Of a stretch of DNA of 64,000 nucleotides, positions 50,539 to 59,225 are shown one piece after another. A model generated the notes under the pieces. That model had not been told where the DNA came from, ran no database searches, and saw nothing but the letters and a program-made list of their open reading frames with translations. Source of the DNA: Marinobacter salinus (GTDB taxonomy: Bacteria; Pseudomonadota; Gammaproteobacteria; Pseudomonadales; Oleiphilaceae); the NCBI RefSeq assembly GCF_001854125.1, contig NZ_CP017715.1:1364001-1428000 (forward strand), given 5' to 3'. Position 1 is the stretch's first letter; every line of letters begins with the position of its first letter. The position numbers were made by a program, and so were the translations under genes.

Positions 50539-52256
50539 CCGCCCCGCTTCTCGACTTCATCCCCTATGCGATATTCCGAGACCCTTATCCTAACGAGCTC
50601 ATATGCCGGAACTCTTGGTAAGTGTTCGATGGCCCGTTTGAGCGCCTGCGGACTGAAAGAACCATATTCGTTCGTCTGGCCCTTTAGGGAATGCCCATCA
50701 AGTGCAGCAATGATGCTTGTGTCGACACCTCTTTCCCTCAAACTCGTAGCAAAAGCGTGCCTGAACCCATGAAATGGCTTTGTACTCGGAGGCACCCCTT
50801 GCTCGCGCACGTAAACAGACCACTTTCTCTGGAGACTATCGCCATATTTTCCTCGTTCTGAACTATTCAGGTCCGGCCAAAGCTTTCCTGTTCTTGGCAG
50901 AGATTTGGCATAATCCAATAGCCCCAAAGCCATTAAATCGGAATGGATGGGGATATCCCTTGCATGCCCCGTTTTCGTTCTTTTGTCAGCCCCATTTGGT
51001 CGGATTCTGAAACACCAGATATCAGCGACCTGCTCGACATCCGTAACGTCAAGCGCGGCGATTTCTTCCCGCCTGGCCCCGGTATAGTACGAAATAACTG
51101 GTAGCCAAACGCCTGCGGCACCAAAGCGCAGCCTTTCTTCGTAGTCCGATTCAGCAAACCAGCCTCCATGGAATACCTTGGAGAGCTCATCGCGACTGTA
51201 TTCCCGCCTCACGAATTCCTTTCTCCGGCGGCGTCTGTTAGGAATTATTTCCGATGAGACTGGGTTAATTGTCAGCCCTGAACCGGGGATATCGAGAGCT
51301 GAGGTAAACAACGCACTTAGGTGAATCATGCGGTTGGAGACCGTTTCAAAGGACAAGGTCTTGAGTCCCTGCTCCTTCGCTATCCTCGCCTGTTCGGCCA
51401 AAGGTCTGGCCTTCAGCGCCTTTTTCGGCCTCGAGGGCGCTTCAAAGAGCAAATCACGATATGAACGCAGGTGGTCAGCTGTAACCCGGTTTATGGGAAG
51501 GTCACCGACGAAATCGATTAACCCGAAAACCGCAGCTCTGTAGTCTTCATAGCGTCGCCGCGCCGCTTGCTCGCCTAATTCCCTCGAAAGCTTTGCAACG
51601 TAACAATCCCATGTTTCCGATAGTGTCATCGAAGGGGCTTCAGCTGTCGCCTCAACCTTAGATTCCACTTCTGGGGTGGAGTATTTACCCATTTCCCTTT
51701 CGGATAGGTGATGTACAAGTAAACCAACTCTGGAAGCGAGCTGCCGAGCAAGGTTGATATATTCTCGTGATTCGGTGCGGAGGCCTGGACAACATCTGGC
51801 GACCAGTTGGGATAAATCGTCCTTAAAGGCTTCGACCACTAACTCGTCCAACTTCTGCTGGCCCTGCTTTTCTGCATCAGCAAGAGCACTCTGAAGGGGG
51901 CACTCAGGTTGACGGAGTGTCGTCCCATTCTCAACTGGCTCCTCAATCCAGTAATACCAATCTCGGAACGCTCCCTCCCGCTCAAGCTCGTCTATTTTTT
52001 CCTTAAGCCAGGTATCAGCTATTGAGGTGATTTGTACCGCAGACAGCACCGTTTCACCTGCAGCTTGTTTCTTGGCGTTATCTATAAGCGTTCTGAACTT
52101 TGAATACACAGCAGGAAACCTGAGGCGAGCCTCGTGAGGATCTTTGGTCTTGAGGGATTCTTTGAGTTCGGACCGCTTAACTATGGGCCGAAGCTCTTTG
52201 GGCACCGCAACGCGGCAGATGTAGACACCGTGACGATTTTTGCTTGGACTAGCCAT
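50526..52256 (-). CDS. Tyrosine recombinase (integrase 2, tRNA-Cys proximal)
   Basis: A 576-residue integrase. The N-terminus (MASPSKNRHGVYICRVAVP) matches the DUF6538 type found in island integrases. The catalytic residues are Arg in ARREEIAALDV, the His-x-x-Arg motif HGFRHAFATS, His in LDGHSLKGQ and the Tyr in TNEYGSFS. Its start is 113 bp from the 3' end of the tRNA-Cys gene and it is oriented away from it, the usual layout for the integrase that recombines at that tRNA. ATG at 52256 is preferred over a TTG at 52268. It is longer than most phage integrases. Confidence 0.88.
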   Translation of the reverse strand: MASPSKNRHGVYICRVAVPKELRPIVKRSELKESLKTKDPHEARLRFPAVYSKFRTLIDNAKKQAAGETVLSAVQITSIADTWLKEKIDELEREGAFRDWYYWIEEPVENGTTLRQPECPLQSALADAEKQGQQKLDELVVEAFKDDLSQLVARCCPGLRTESREYINLARQLASRVGLLVHHLSEREMGKYSTPEVESKVEATAEAPSMTLSETWDCYVAKLSRELGEQAARRRYEDYRAAVFGLIDFVGDLPINRVTADHLRSYRDLLFEAPSRPKKALKARPLAEQARIAKEQGLKTLSFETVSNRMIHLSALFTSALDIPGSGLTINPVSSEIIPNRRRRRKEFVRREYSRDELSKVFHGGWFAESDYEERLRFGAAGVWLPVISYYTGARREEIAALDVTDVEQVADIWCFRIRPNGADKRTKTGHARDIPIHSDLMALGLLDYAKSLPRTGKLWPDLNSSERGKYGDSLQRKWSVYVREQGVPPSTKPFHGFRHAFATSLRERGVDTSIIAALDGHSLKGQTNEYGSFSPQALKRAIEHLPRVPAYELVRIRVSEYRIGDEVEKRGGDAH

Positions 52257-52360
52257 ATTCAGAGACAAGCTTTGTACCCCCGCTCTGTACCACCGGAGGC
52301 GACCACTAGACTTACGTAAGTATCTGAAACGGCGAAATCTTAACTGATTTCAACGAGATA

Positions 52361-52417
52361 GGAAATAATGGAGGCGCGGGTCGGAATCGAACCGGCGTAC
52401 ACGGAGTTGCAGTCCGC
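52361..52417 (-). repeat. Right attachment repeat (tRNA-Cys 3' part)
   Basis: Exact 57-bp match to 33901-33957. The shared sequence starts at the first base of the anticodon stem and runs through the CCA end and 8 bp beyond. The element supplies this 3' half, so the tRNA stays intact. Integrases that use tRNA anticodon loops leave this pattern. Confidence 0.9.
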
Positions 52418-52442
52418 TGCATAACCACTCTGCCACCGCGCC
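52369..52442 (-). tRNA. tRNA-Cys (GCA)
   Basis: On the minus strand the sequence starts GGCGCGG, which pairs with CCGCGCC, and ends with encoded CCA. The anticodon loop is CTGCAAC with anticodon GCA, and the T arm contains GGTTCGATTCC. It is 74 nt long and intact despite the island in its 3' end. tRNA-Gly lies upstream on the same strand. Confidence 0.95.
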
Positions 52443-52533
52443 GGGTAAAAGTCCGAAAGGAAGAGGACTTTCATGCTCTCAGGTGGGCATTGAGAGACTG
52501 TGTTGACTTTTTAACCAGTTGAACTGGAAAAAT

Positions 52534-52609
52534 TGGAGCGGGAAACGAGATTCGAACTCGCGACCCCAACCTTGGCAAGGTTGTGCTCTACCAACTGAGC
52601 TATTCCCGC
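52534..52609 (-). tRNA. tRNA-Gly (GCC)
   Basis: On the minus strand it starts GCGGGAA, pairs with TTCCCGC, and ends CCA. The anticodon loop is TTGCCAA with anticodon GCC; the T loop is TTCGAAT. It is 76 nt long. Together with tRNA-Cys it forms the tRNA cluster that in many gammaproteobacteria follows pgsA; here thiBPQ and an Mla locus stand between. Confidence 0.95.
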
Positions 52610-52774
52610 TTGGTCAACGAGGGCGTATTCTACGGATTCGGCCGATTGCGTCAACCACTTTTTTCAACTTTCTGTTTTCGCTGGGTTTCTGGACATTTTT
52701 TGGTCGACAGACACGGTCTGTTCGGCCGTCAGTTCCTGCACAAGCCTCTCCGGTGCCATGATACAATATGACCA

Positions 52775-52858
52775 ACTCAACGGGGTGCCCTATCAACAGC
52801 GGGGCTGAGACCATACCCGCGGAACCTGATCCGGATTATGCTGGCGAAGGGATTGAGC
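52775..52858 (+). promoter_or_regulatory. TPP riboswitch (THI element)
   Basis: Conserved elements are in order: GGGGTGCC, then GGGGCTGAGA, ATACCCGC, GAACCTGATCCGGATTATG, and GCTGGCGAAGGGA. P1 is formed by CTCAA (52776-52780) and TTGAG (52853-52857). This is the thiamine pyrophosphate aptamer. Its place before thiB indicates that the thiamine transporter is shut off when TPP is high. A TACAAT -10 element lies at 52762-52767. Confidence 0.92.
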
Positions 52859-52922
52859 TCCCACCACTAATGGTGTACCCGCGGCAAGGTTTCCCCCCGA
52901 CATTCAGGAGGATTCCAAAGCC

Positions 52923-53930
52923 ATGCTTATCCGCACCACACTATTGCTACTGGCTGCCTCATTGTGGCCGGTTGCCGGAGCAGCACAAACACCGCAAGAG
53001 CTGACGATCTACACCCACCCTTCGTTCGCAGCGGAATGGGGCCCTGGCCCCGGAATCAAGCAGGCATTTGAAGCACAGTGTGACTGCGAGGTTCGTTACG
53101 TCGTTCTGGAGAGCGGCGGCGACATACTCCAACGGTTGCGCCTTGAAGGCGAAAACAGTCCAGCGGATATCGTTCTGGGACTGGATACCGGGACCATGAA
53201 CACCGCTCGCGAGACCGGCCTCCTGGCGCCTCACCAGACTGACTTGGCAGCCCTTGAACTGCCAATCGAGTGGTCCGATAACCTGTTCGTTCCTTATGAC
53301 TGGGGCTATTTCGCCTTCGTGTACGACACTGAGCAGCTACAGGAACCACCCCACAGCCTTGACGCACTGATTAATGCCCCGGACGATCTTAAGATTATTA
53401 TTCAGGACCCCAGAACCAGCACCCCCGGCCTTGGCTTATTGTTGTGGATGCGCAGTGTGTACGGTGAAGAGGCTCCGGAAAAATGGCAACGGCTAAAAGG
53501 AAAGATCCTCACAACGACCAAAAGCTGGAGTGATGGCTATTTTTCGCTGTTCATGAACGGCGAAGCACCGATGATCCTGTCGTACAGCACCTCGCCTGCC
53601 TATCACATGGCGATCGACAAAACCGATCGGTATCAGGCTGCTGAATTTGAAGAGGGGCATTATCTCCAGGTTGAGGTCGCTGCCCTGGTTAAGTCATCAA
53701 ACCACAAACAGCTGGGCCGCAGATTTCTTCAATTCGTACTCACAGACAAGTTCCAGCAGCACATTCCACTGAAGAATGTCATGTACCCGGCCATCGACCT
53801 TGGGCCAGACCTACCTGATGTGTTCAACCGGCTGATCGAGCCAGTCAATACACTCTATTTTGATCCAGCAGTGGTGGCAGACAAACGCAAAGCATGGCTT
53901 AACGAATGGCTGGACGCCATGACCCGATGA
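52923..53930 (+). CDS. thiB: Thiamine ABC transporter substrate-binding protein
   Basis: A 335-residue periplasmic protein with a clear signal peptide (MLIRTTLLLLAASLWPVAGA). The mature part shows family segments such as LTIYTHPSFAAEWGPGPGIK, GLDTGTMNTARETGL and SYSTSPAYH. It binds thiamine or its phosphates and delivers them to ThiP. GGAGG precedes the ATG, and the TPP riboswitch is directly upstream. It is the first gene of the thiBPQ operon. Confidence 0.92.
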   Translation: MLIRTTLLLLAASLWPVAGAAQTPQELTIYTHPSFAAEWGPGPGIKQAFEAQCDCEVRYVVLESGGDILQRLRLEGENSPADIVLGLDTGTMNTARETGLLAPHQTDLAALELPIEWSDNLFVPYDWGYFAFVYDTEQLQEPPHSLDALINAPDDLKIIIQDPRTSTPGLGLLLWMRSVYGEEAPEKWQRLKGKILTTTKSWSDGYFSLFMNGEAPMILSYSTSPAYHMAIDKTDRYQAAEFEEGHYLQVEVAALVKSSNHKQLGRRFLQFVLTDKFQQHIPLKNVMYPAIDLGPDLPDVFNRLIEPVNTLYFDPAVVADKRKAWLNEWLDAMTR

Positions 53931-53946
53931 ACAGGCTTCTGCTCAG

Positions 53947-55629
53947 ATGAATACGGGGTTTCAGCCACCCATGAGTGGGTCGGGCTGGCGAATCTGGCCG
54001 GGTACGTTGCTCGCTCTGGGCATCGTTGGTCTCGCAGCATGCGGTGTGGGTGCACTGCTATGGCAAGCGCCTGCCCTGGACGCCACGGAACTTTGGAGCA
54101 GCCGTTATCTGCGCAGTGTCCTGGTATTTACTGTCTGGCAGGCGGCTCTCTCAGTTTTCCTGAGCCTGCTGGTCGCCCTTCCCATCGCACGCGCCCTGGA
54201 TCGCCATAGGCGATTTCCCGGCCGTGGCATTCTGCTTCGGTTAATGGAACTCAGCCTTGTTTTACCCACCATCGTGGCGGTATCCGGAATTGTCGGTGTC
54301 TACGGTCGCCAGGGCTGGCTTACCTCGCTCTTGCAGGAGTGGTCTCCTTCCCTGAACTGGAATCTTTATGGGCTTAACGGGATCGTTCTGGCCCATATTT
54401 TCTTCAACGCGCCTCTTGCCGCCCGGATCCTTCTGCAAACCCTTGAGAGCACACCTGAAGGGCAACGGCGGATCGCAAGTCAACTGGGACTCGGCCCACT
54501 GTGGCAATGGCGGGCGCTGGAATGGCCGGCTATGCGTCCCGTTCTTCCCGGTGTCGCCGCCCTGGTGTTCACCCTGTGTTTTACGAGCTTTGCCATTGTG
54601 ATGACGCTCGGTGGCGGGCCGGGTGCAACAACGCTTGAAGTTGCGATTTACCAGTCACTCCGCTTCGAGTTTGATTTTGGAAGAGCCGCTCTTCTTGCCG
54701 TTGTCCAACTGCTTATCTGCGGCTCGCTTTGGTGGCTGGTTCTCCGGAAAGGTGTAACCGCCTCGCTCGTTCCTGATCGCAAGCTGTCTGGCAATTCAAT
54801 CCGCAAGGACAGCACAGGCGTCCATGTGGTGACCGATGGGGCATTGTTAGTCACCTTCACCCTTTTTCTGATCCTCCCCCTCCTCGCGGTGCTATTCCGA
54901 GGGTTTCCCGGTTTGCTCGACGCCCTTTCTCCTGGCGACGCCTCCCTGTCTGGCTCAGGGCTGCTGCCAGCAACGCTCCGCAGCCTCGCCATTGCATTGC
55001 CGGCTGGAGCTGCCTCAGTCCTTACCGCACTGCTGATTCTGGCGGCAAAAAAAGCGGGGAACTTCCAGCTGCTATCCCGGCTCTGTGAAGTGACCGCCTA
55101 TTTGCCACTCATCATTCCGCCCCTGGTGCTGGGAACCGGCCTGTTTCTGCTCTTGCGACCCAAGCTGGGCGTAACCAATGAGGGCCTTGTTCTTGTCGCG
55201 CTGATCAACGCTGTCATGGCCCTGCCCTTCGTTCTCCAGCTCCTTAGAGGTCCTTTCAATAACCTTGACCCGGCTACCGTCAACCAGGCCGACCAGCTCG
55301 GGATCCGCGGTTGGTATCGCTGGCGTTGGCTTTACTGGCCCCGCATGCGACGCCCGCTTGCCCTTGCCATGGCGTATGGGACCGGCCTGTCGCTCGGGGA
55401 TTTCGGGGTCATTGCACTCTTTGGCGCGCCCGGAGAGCCAACAATCCCCGTTCTTCTCTACCAGCAACTGGGCAGTTATCAGATGTCGGCGGCCGCAGCC
55501 AGTGGCCTTTGGTTGCTCCTGCTCCTGCTTGGCCTGTTTGCCTTTTTCAACCTGCTCGGGAGGCAGCCCCCCCGGGTGAAGCGCGTTGGTCACACTGTCA
55601 CGGAATACCCGGAACCCGATCATGCTTGA
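53947..55629 (+). CDS. thiP: Thiamine ABC transporter permease
   Basis: A 560-residue protein with about twelve membrane segments in two MetI-type permease halves (about residues 45-270 and 325-530), which is typical of fused ThiP. The coupling loops that touch the ATPase are seen at QRRIASQLGLGPLWQWRALEWP and TVNQADQLGIRGWYRWRWLYWP. It starts 17 bp after the thiB stop and overlaps thiQ by 8 bp. Confidence 0.9.
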   Translation: MNTGFQPPMSGSGWRIWPGTLLALGIVGLAACGVGALLWQAPALDATELWSSRYLRSVLVFTVWQAALSVFLSLLVALPIARALDRHRRFPGRGILLRLMELSLVLPTIVAVSGIVGVYGRQGWLTSLLQEWSPSLNWNLYGLNGIVLAHIFFNAPLAARILLQTLESTPEGQRRIASQLGLGPLWQWRALEWPAMRPVLPGVAALVFTLCFTSFAIVMTLGGGPGATTLEVAIYQSLRFEFDFGRAALLAVVQLLICGSLWWLVLRKGVTASLVPDRKLSGNSIRKDSTGVHVVTDGALLVTFTLFLILPLLAVLFRGFPGLLDALSPGDASLSGSGLLPATLRSLAIALPAGAASVLTALLILAAKKAGNFQLLSRLCEVTAYLPLIIPPLVLGTGLFLLLRPKLGVTNEGLVLVALINAVMALPFVLQLLRGPFNNLDPATVNQADQLGIRGWYRWRWLYWPRMRRPLALAMAYGTGLSLGDFGVIALFGAPGEPTIPVLLYQQLGSYQMSAAAASGLWLLLLLLGLFAFFNLLGRQPPRVKRVGHTVTEYPEPDHA

Positions 55630-56236
55630 AGTCAGAAATCTTGTTTTCGCCTATAAGCCCTCGAGCCGGCCCTGGCACTTTGATTTCCAGGTTAGCACGG
55701 GCGAATGCATTGCCATTCAAGGCCCCAGCGGATCAGGAAAATCCACGCTGCTTGGATTACTGGCAGGGTTTCTGGAACCCTGGAACGGCGACATACTATG
55801 GAATGGTGAGCTGCTGAACCCACTGCCGCCCTGGGAACGGCCTGTCACCAGTGTATTCCAGGAACACAATCTGTTTGAGCATCTGAACGTGGTAACCAAT
55901 ATCGGCCTGGGTATTCATCCCGGCATGAAGCTGTCGACTGACCAGAAGGACTTGATCAAGGAAGGCCTGGCACGGGTTGGTCTTGGGGGATTTGAGACAC
56001 GGATGCCAGCCGAGCTTTCGGGAGGTCAACGCCAACGGGTCGCACTTCTCCGCGCAATACTTCGCAACCAGCCTGTACTGCTCCTTGACGAGCCGCTGAC
56101 CGGCCTTGACGAAGACACACGCAAGATCCTGAGGACCATACTCATTGAACAAAAAAACGCCGGGACCACGATCGTTCTTGCCAGCCATGACGAGGAGGAC
56201 CGCCGGGTACTGGCAGATCGCCACTGGAGTCTCTAA
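55622..56236 (+). CDS. thiQ: Thiamine ABC transporter ATP-binding protein
   Basis: A 204-residue ABC ATPase. Walker A is GPSGSGKST, the signature is LSGGQRQRVAL, and Walker B is PVLLLDEPLTGLD. A conserved Q-loop glutamine is in SVFQEHNLFEHL. It is short but complete for ThiQ. The ATG at 55622 overlaps thiP by 8 bp and matches the usual N-terminus (MLEVRNLVFAY). Confidence 0.9.
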   Translation: MLEVRNLVFAYKPSSRPWHFDFQVSTGECIAIQGPSGSGKSTLLGLLAGFLEPWNGDILWNGELLNPLPPWERPVTSVFQEHNLFEHLNVVTNIGLGIHPGMKLSTDQKDLIKEGLARVGLGGFETRMPAELSGGQRQRVALLRAILRNQPVLLLDEPLTGLDEDTRKILRTILIEQKNAGTTIVLASHDEEDRRVLADRHWSL

Positions 56237-56349
56237 GCTAGTGATTGGAAAGTAAAACAACCAATGGACTATCGACAGCAGTGACGAGCCCAGACAACAA
56301 CGAAAATCCGGCTTTCGTGATGCCTCCCCATATCCCGGGAGACGCTGTT

Positions 56350-57447
56350 ATGGAGGCCGGAACGCTTGTCATCCGGGGAGACTGGACGCTGCCCGCCTAT
56401 AAAAGGCTCAGGTCCGTTGGAGGAGAGTTCTCCAGGCCAACGCAGACATCCTTACCAGTAGACCTGTCGGGCCTCGGGCGGGTTGATACTGCCGGAGCCT
56501 CGCAACTGGCCTCCCTTCTCGGGCCCGAGAGGTTACTGGGCCTTGCCTCAGAGCCCGGTCTTCTGCCTGCCGAGAAATCCGCTTTACTCTGTGCCGTTTG
56601 TGAGGCCATGTCCAACAGGCCTGAGCCCCGACCTGCCAACATTTCACGGATTGCCCTTTTGCTTTCGGAGACCGGTCGACGGGTCGAAACCCTGTTCCAG
56701 TTGCTCCGGATGTTGAACGGTTTTATCGGGCAAACCCTCGCAGCACTGTTCTGGACTCTGCCTCGGCCTCGCCGATGGCGAATGACTCCCTTTGTCGCAG
56801 CGGTCCAGGATACCGGGCTTAATGCGCTTCCGATTGTTGCTCTGCTTACCTTTCTGGTGGGCGCGGTAGTCGCCTTTCTTGGCGCCACCGTGCTTGAAGA
56901 TTTCGGGGCCACCATTTACACGGTTCACCTGGTCGCCTTCTCGTTTTTGCGGGAATTCGGCGTGCTGCTTGCCGCCATTCTTCTCGCGGGCCGGACAGCC
57001 AGCGCCTTCACCGCACACATTGGCGCCATGAAGGTCAACGAGGAGCTGGATGCCATCCGTACACTCGGCCTGAATCCGATTGAGCTCCTGGTCCTGCCCC
57101 GAGTCCTGGCGATGGCTGTCAGCCTGCCCATCCTCACTTTTGTCGGCATGGTGGCGGGCCTGGTGGGCGGCGCTTCAGTCTGCGCGCTTGTCCTGGACAT
57201 ATATCCGTCGCAATTTATGGCCATTATTGAGCGGGACATCCCGCTTCGGCATTTTCTGGTTGGCCTTTCCAAGGCTCCGGTTTTCGCGTTCCTCATTGCT
57301 GTCATCGGATGCCTGGAAGGTTTCAAGGTGGGTGGCAGCGCACAGTCTGTTGGCGAGCACACCACATCCAGCGTTGTTCAGTCCATTTTCATGGTTATCC
57401 TGCTGGACTCCATTGCTGCGTTGTTTTTTATGGAGATGGGCTGGTAA
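56350..57447 (+). CDS. MlaE-type lipid ABC transporter permease with STAS domain
   Basis: About 365 residues. An N-terminal STAS-like domain (TLVIRGDWTLPAYKRL, LSGLGRVDTAGASQLASLLG) precedes an MlaE/YrbE permease of five to six membrane segments. The conserved core GRTASAFTAHIGAMKVNEEL and EELDAIRTLG are diagnostic. This fusion is known in some MlaE-like permeases. MlaE permeases work with an MlaF ATPase and an MCE protein to move lipids between membranes. The start is uncertain: an ATG at 56350 has GGGAG upstream, while frames open to a TTG at 56245 and a GTG at 56281. Confidence 0.83.
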   Translation: MEAGTLVIRGDWTLPAYKRLRSVGGEFSRPTQTSLPVDLSGLGRVDTAGASQLASLLGPERLLGLASEPGLLPAEKSALLCAVCEAMSNRPEPRPANISRIALLLSETGRRVETLFQLLRMLNGFIGQTLAALFWTLPRPRRWRMTPFVAAVQDTGLNALPIVALLTFLVGAVVAFLGATVLEDFGATIYTVHLVAFSFLREFGVLLAAILLAGRTASAFTAHIGAMKVNEELDAIRTLGLNPIELLVLPRVLAMAVSLPILTFVGMVAGLVGGASVCALVLDIYPSQFMAIIERDIPLRHFLVGLSKAPVFAFLIAVIGCLEGFKVGGSAQSVGEHTTSSVVQSIFMVILLDSIAALFFMEMGW

Positions 57448-57450
57448 AAC

Positions 57451-58281
57451 ATGGAAGGTAGTCACGCGGAAAGCGGCAATTTCAGCTCCGGAACGAGCGT
57501 CATAGAGGTAAGCGAACTCTGCAATCGCTTTGGTACCCACGTGGTCCATCAGAACCTTGGGCTCGACTTGAGACAGGGAGAAATCCTGGGAATCGTCGGT
57601 GGGTCGGGGACTGGAAAGACGGTGCTTCTGCGCAGCATTGTGGGCCTGCATAAGCCTTCCTCAGGGCAAATACGGGTATTTGGTCAGGATCTTGAACGGC
57701 TTTCCGCGAGAAAGCGCTCGGAGATTGAGCAACGCTTCGGGGTATTGTTCCAGGGCGGCGCCCTGTTCACGTCATTGAACCTGCAGGAGAACATTGCGGT
57801 TCCACTCATTGAACACGCCGGACTTTCACGCCCGGAAGCCGAGGAACTCGGGCGCATGAAGCTGGCGCTGACCGGCCTCCCCCCGGAAGCAGCTCTGAAA
57901 TACCCGTCAGAGCTTTCTGGTGGCATGGTCAAGCGTGCTGGACTCGCCCGAGCGCTGGCCCTCGATCCGGAAATATTGTTTCTGGACGAACCTACAGCGG
58001 GGTTGGATCCTATTGGCGCAGCCGCTTTTGACCGGCTGATTGTGACCCTGCGTGACGCCTTGGGGCTGACCGTTTTCCTCGTTACTCACGACCTGGATAC
58101 ACTGTATGCCACCTGCGACCGGGTGGCCGTGCTATCGCAGAAAAGAGTGCTGGTGGCCGACACGCTGGCAACGGTAGCTGACACTCAAGATGAATGGATA
58201 CAGGATTACTTTAAGGGGCCACGGGGGCGTGCTGCCAGCTATGCACACCTGGCTCAATCGAAACAAAGGTCTCAGGAGTAG
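57451..58281 (+). CDS. MlaF-type lipid transporter ATPase
   Basis: A 276-residue ABC ATPase. Walker A is GGSGTGKTVLL, the Q loop is GVLFQGGALFTSL (an MlaF-type pattern), the signature is LSGGMVKRAGLARAL, also typical of MlaF, and Walker B is PEILFLDEPTAGLDP. It powers the permease encoded just upstream (3-bp gap) and precedes the MCE gene. The set encodes a lipid transport complex of the inner membrane. Confidence 0.88.
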   Translation: MEGSHAESGNFSSGTSVIEVSELCNRFGTHVVHQNLGLDLRQGEILGIVGGSGTGKTVLLRSIVGLHKPSSGQIRVFGQDLERLSARKRSEIEQRFGVLFQGGALFTSLNLQENIAVPLIEHAGLSRPEAEELGRMKLALTGLPPEAALKYPSELSGGMVKRAGLARALALDPEILFLDEPTAGLDPIGAAAFDRLIVTLRDALGLTVFLVTHDLDTLYATCDRVAVLSQKRVLVADTLATVADTQDEWIQDYFKGPRGRAASYAHLAQSKQRSQE

Positions 58282-58286
58282 TAGCC

Positions 58287-59225
58287 ATGGAGCCGAAGGC
58301 TCACCACGTGATCATAGGTTTGTTCACGGTTATCGCATTTGCCACAGCCCTGATTTTTGCCTTGTGGCTCAACAAATCGGCAAACGATCGAGAGTGGGCC
58401 TACTATGAAATTGGCTTTGACCATGCCGTGAGCGGCCTGTCCAAGGGCAACCCGGTGATGTACAGCGGCGTTCAGATTGGCGATGTTCTCGAGTTAAACC
58501 TGGACCCTGAAAACCCGAGCCGGGTCAGAGTCCTGGTGCGCGTCGACGAGCAGGTCCCAATTCGTGAAAACACGAAAGCAGGACTGGTGCTGGCCAACAT
58601 TACAGGCAGTATGAGTGTTCAGTTCAGTGGCGGCAGCCCGGACAGTCCCGCTCTTGAGGGCACCAGAGAGGAACCACCTTTTATCCAGGCCGAGCCGTCC
58701 GCGTTTAGCAGCCTGCTCACCAATGGCGAAGAGCTGTTACAAAAAGCAGATACCCTGCTCACCAATGCAAACAGGCTCTTTTCAGAGCAGAATACCGAAA
58801 ACCTGGAAGCCATTCTGGCAAATACCCGGGCGGCCACCGACGCCCTGCTGGCCAGCAGAGGCCAACTGACCAGCCTTCTGGAACAACTGGACGCGTCTGG
58901 ACGGCGAGCCGAAGAAGCCGCCATCAAGGTATCCCGCGCCTCGGATAACGCCAATGCTCTGATAACAAACGAAGGCCAGCGGGCTTTCCAGGCCCTGGAG
59001 AAGGCCCTGCAAACCATTCAATCCACCTCGGCGCGAATCGACAGGCTCACGCAAGAGAATGAGGGCGCCATGGCCTCCGGTCTTCAGGGGATGGGAGAGC
59101 TGGCGCCCGCCTTGCGGGAGCTTCGCAGCACTTTGCGCAACCTGAATCAGTTTACCCGCCGGCTGGAACAGGACCCCACAGGCACACTGTGGGGAAGCGA
59201 GACCATCAAGGAGCTTTCACCGTGA
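58287..59225 (+). CDS. MCE-domain protein (MlaD-like)
   Basis: A 312-residue protein with one N-terminal membrane segment (residues about 9-27) and an MCE domain at about 40-120 (FDHAVSGLSKGNPVMYSGVQIGDVLEL, then VLANITGSMSVQFSGG). A long helical, Leu- and Gln-rich C-terminal part follows, likely coiled coil. It is the periplasmic lipid-binding subunit of the transporter. Its stop overlaps the lipoprotein start by 4 bp (GTGA). Confidence 0.87.
   Translation: MEPKAHHVIIGLFTVIAFATALIFALWLNKSANDREWAYYEIGFDHAVSGLSKGNPVMYSGVQIGDVLELNLDPENPSRVRVLVRVDEQVPIRENTKAGLVLANITGSMSVQFSGGSPDSPALEGTREEPPFIQAEPSAFSSLLTNGEELLQKADTLLTNANRLFSEQNTENLEAILANTRAATDALLASRGQLTSLLEQLDASGRRAEEAAIKVSRASDNANALITNEGQRAFQALEKALQTIQSTSARIDRLTQENEGAMASGLQGMGELAPALRELRSTLRNLNQFTRRLEQDPTGTLWGSETIKELSP

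Larger units (their letters stand above)
33901..52417. mobile_element. 18.5-kb genomic island integrated in tRNA-Cys
   Basis: The region is bounded by exact 57-bp direct repeats (33901-33957 and 52361-52417). The right copy is the 3' part of the intact tRNA-Cys and the left copy is a displaced tRNA 3' fragment. A tyrosine recombinase (50526-52256) lies 113 bp from the tRNA, as expected for the integrase of such an element. Many cargo genes look AT-richer than the flanks, and their types (restriction-modification, nucleases, toxin-antitoxin, helicases) are those of defence islands. No conjugation or phage structural genes are visible, so transfer must rely on other elements. Confidence 0.88.

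Noticed and set aside
33901-52417. Prophage
   Set aside because: Two integrases and small phage-like genes occur, but no capsid, terminase, portal, tail or lysis genes are visible. Genomic island or satellite fits better.
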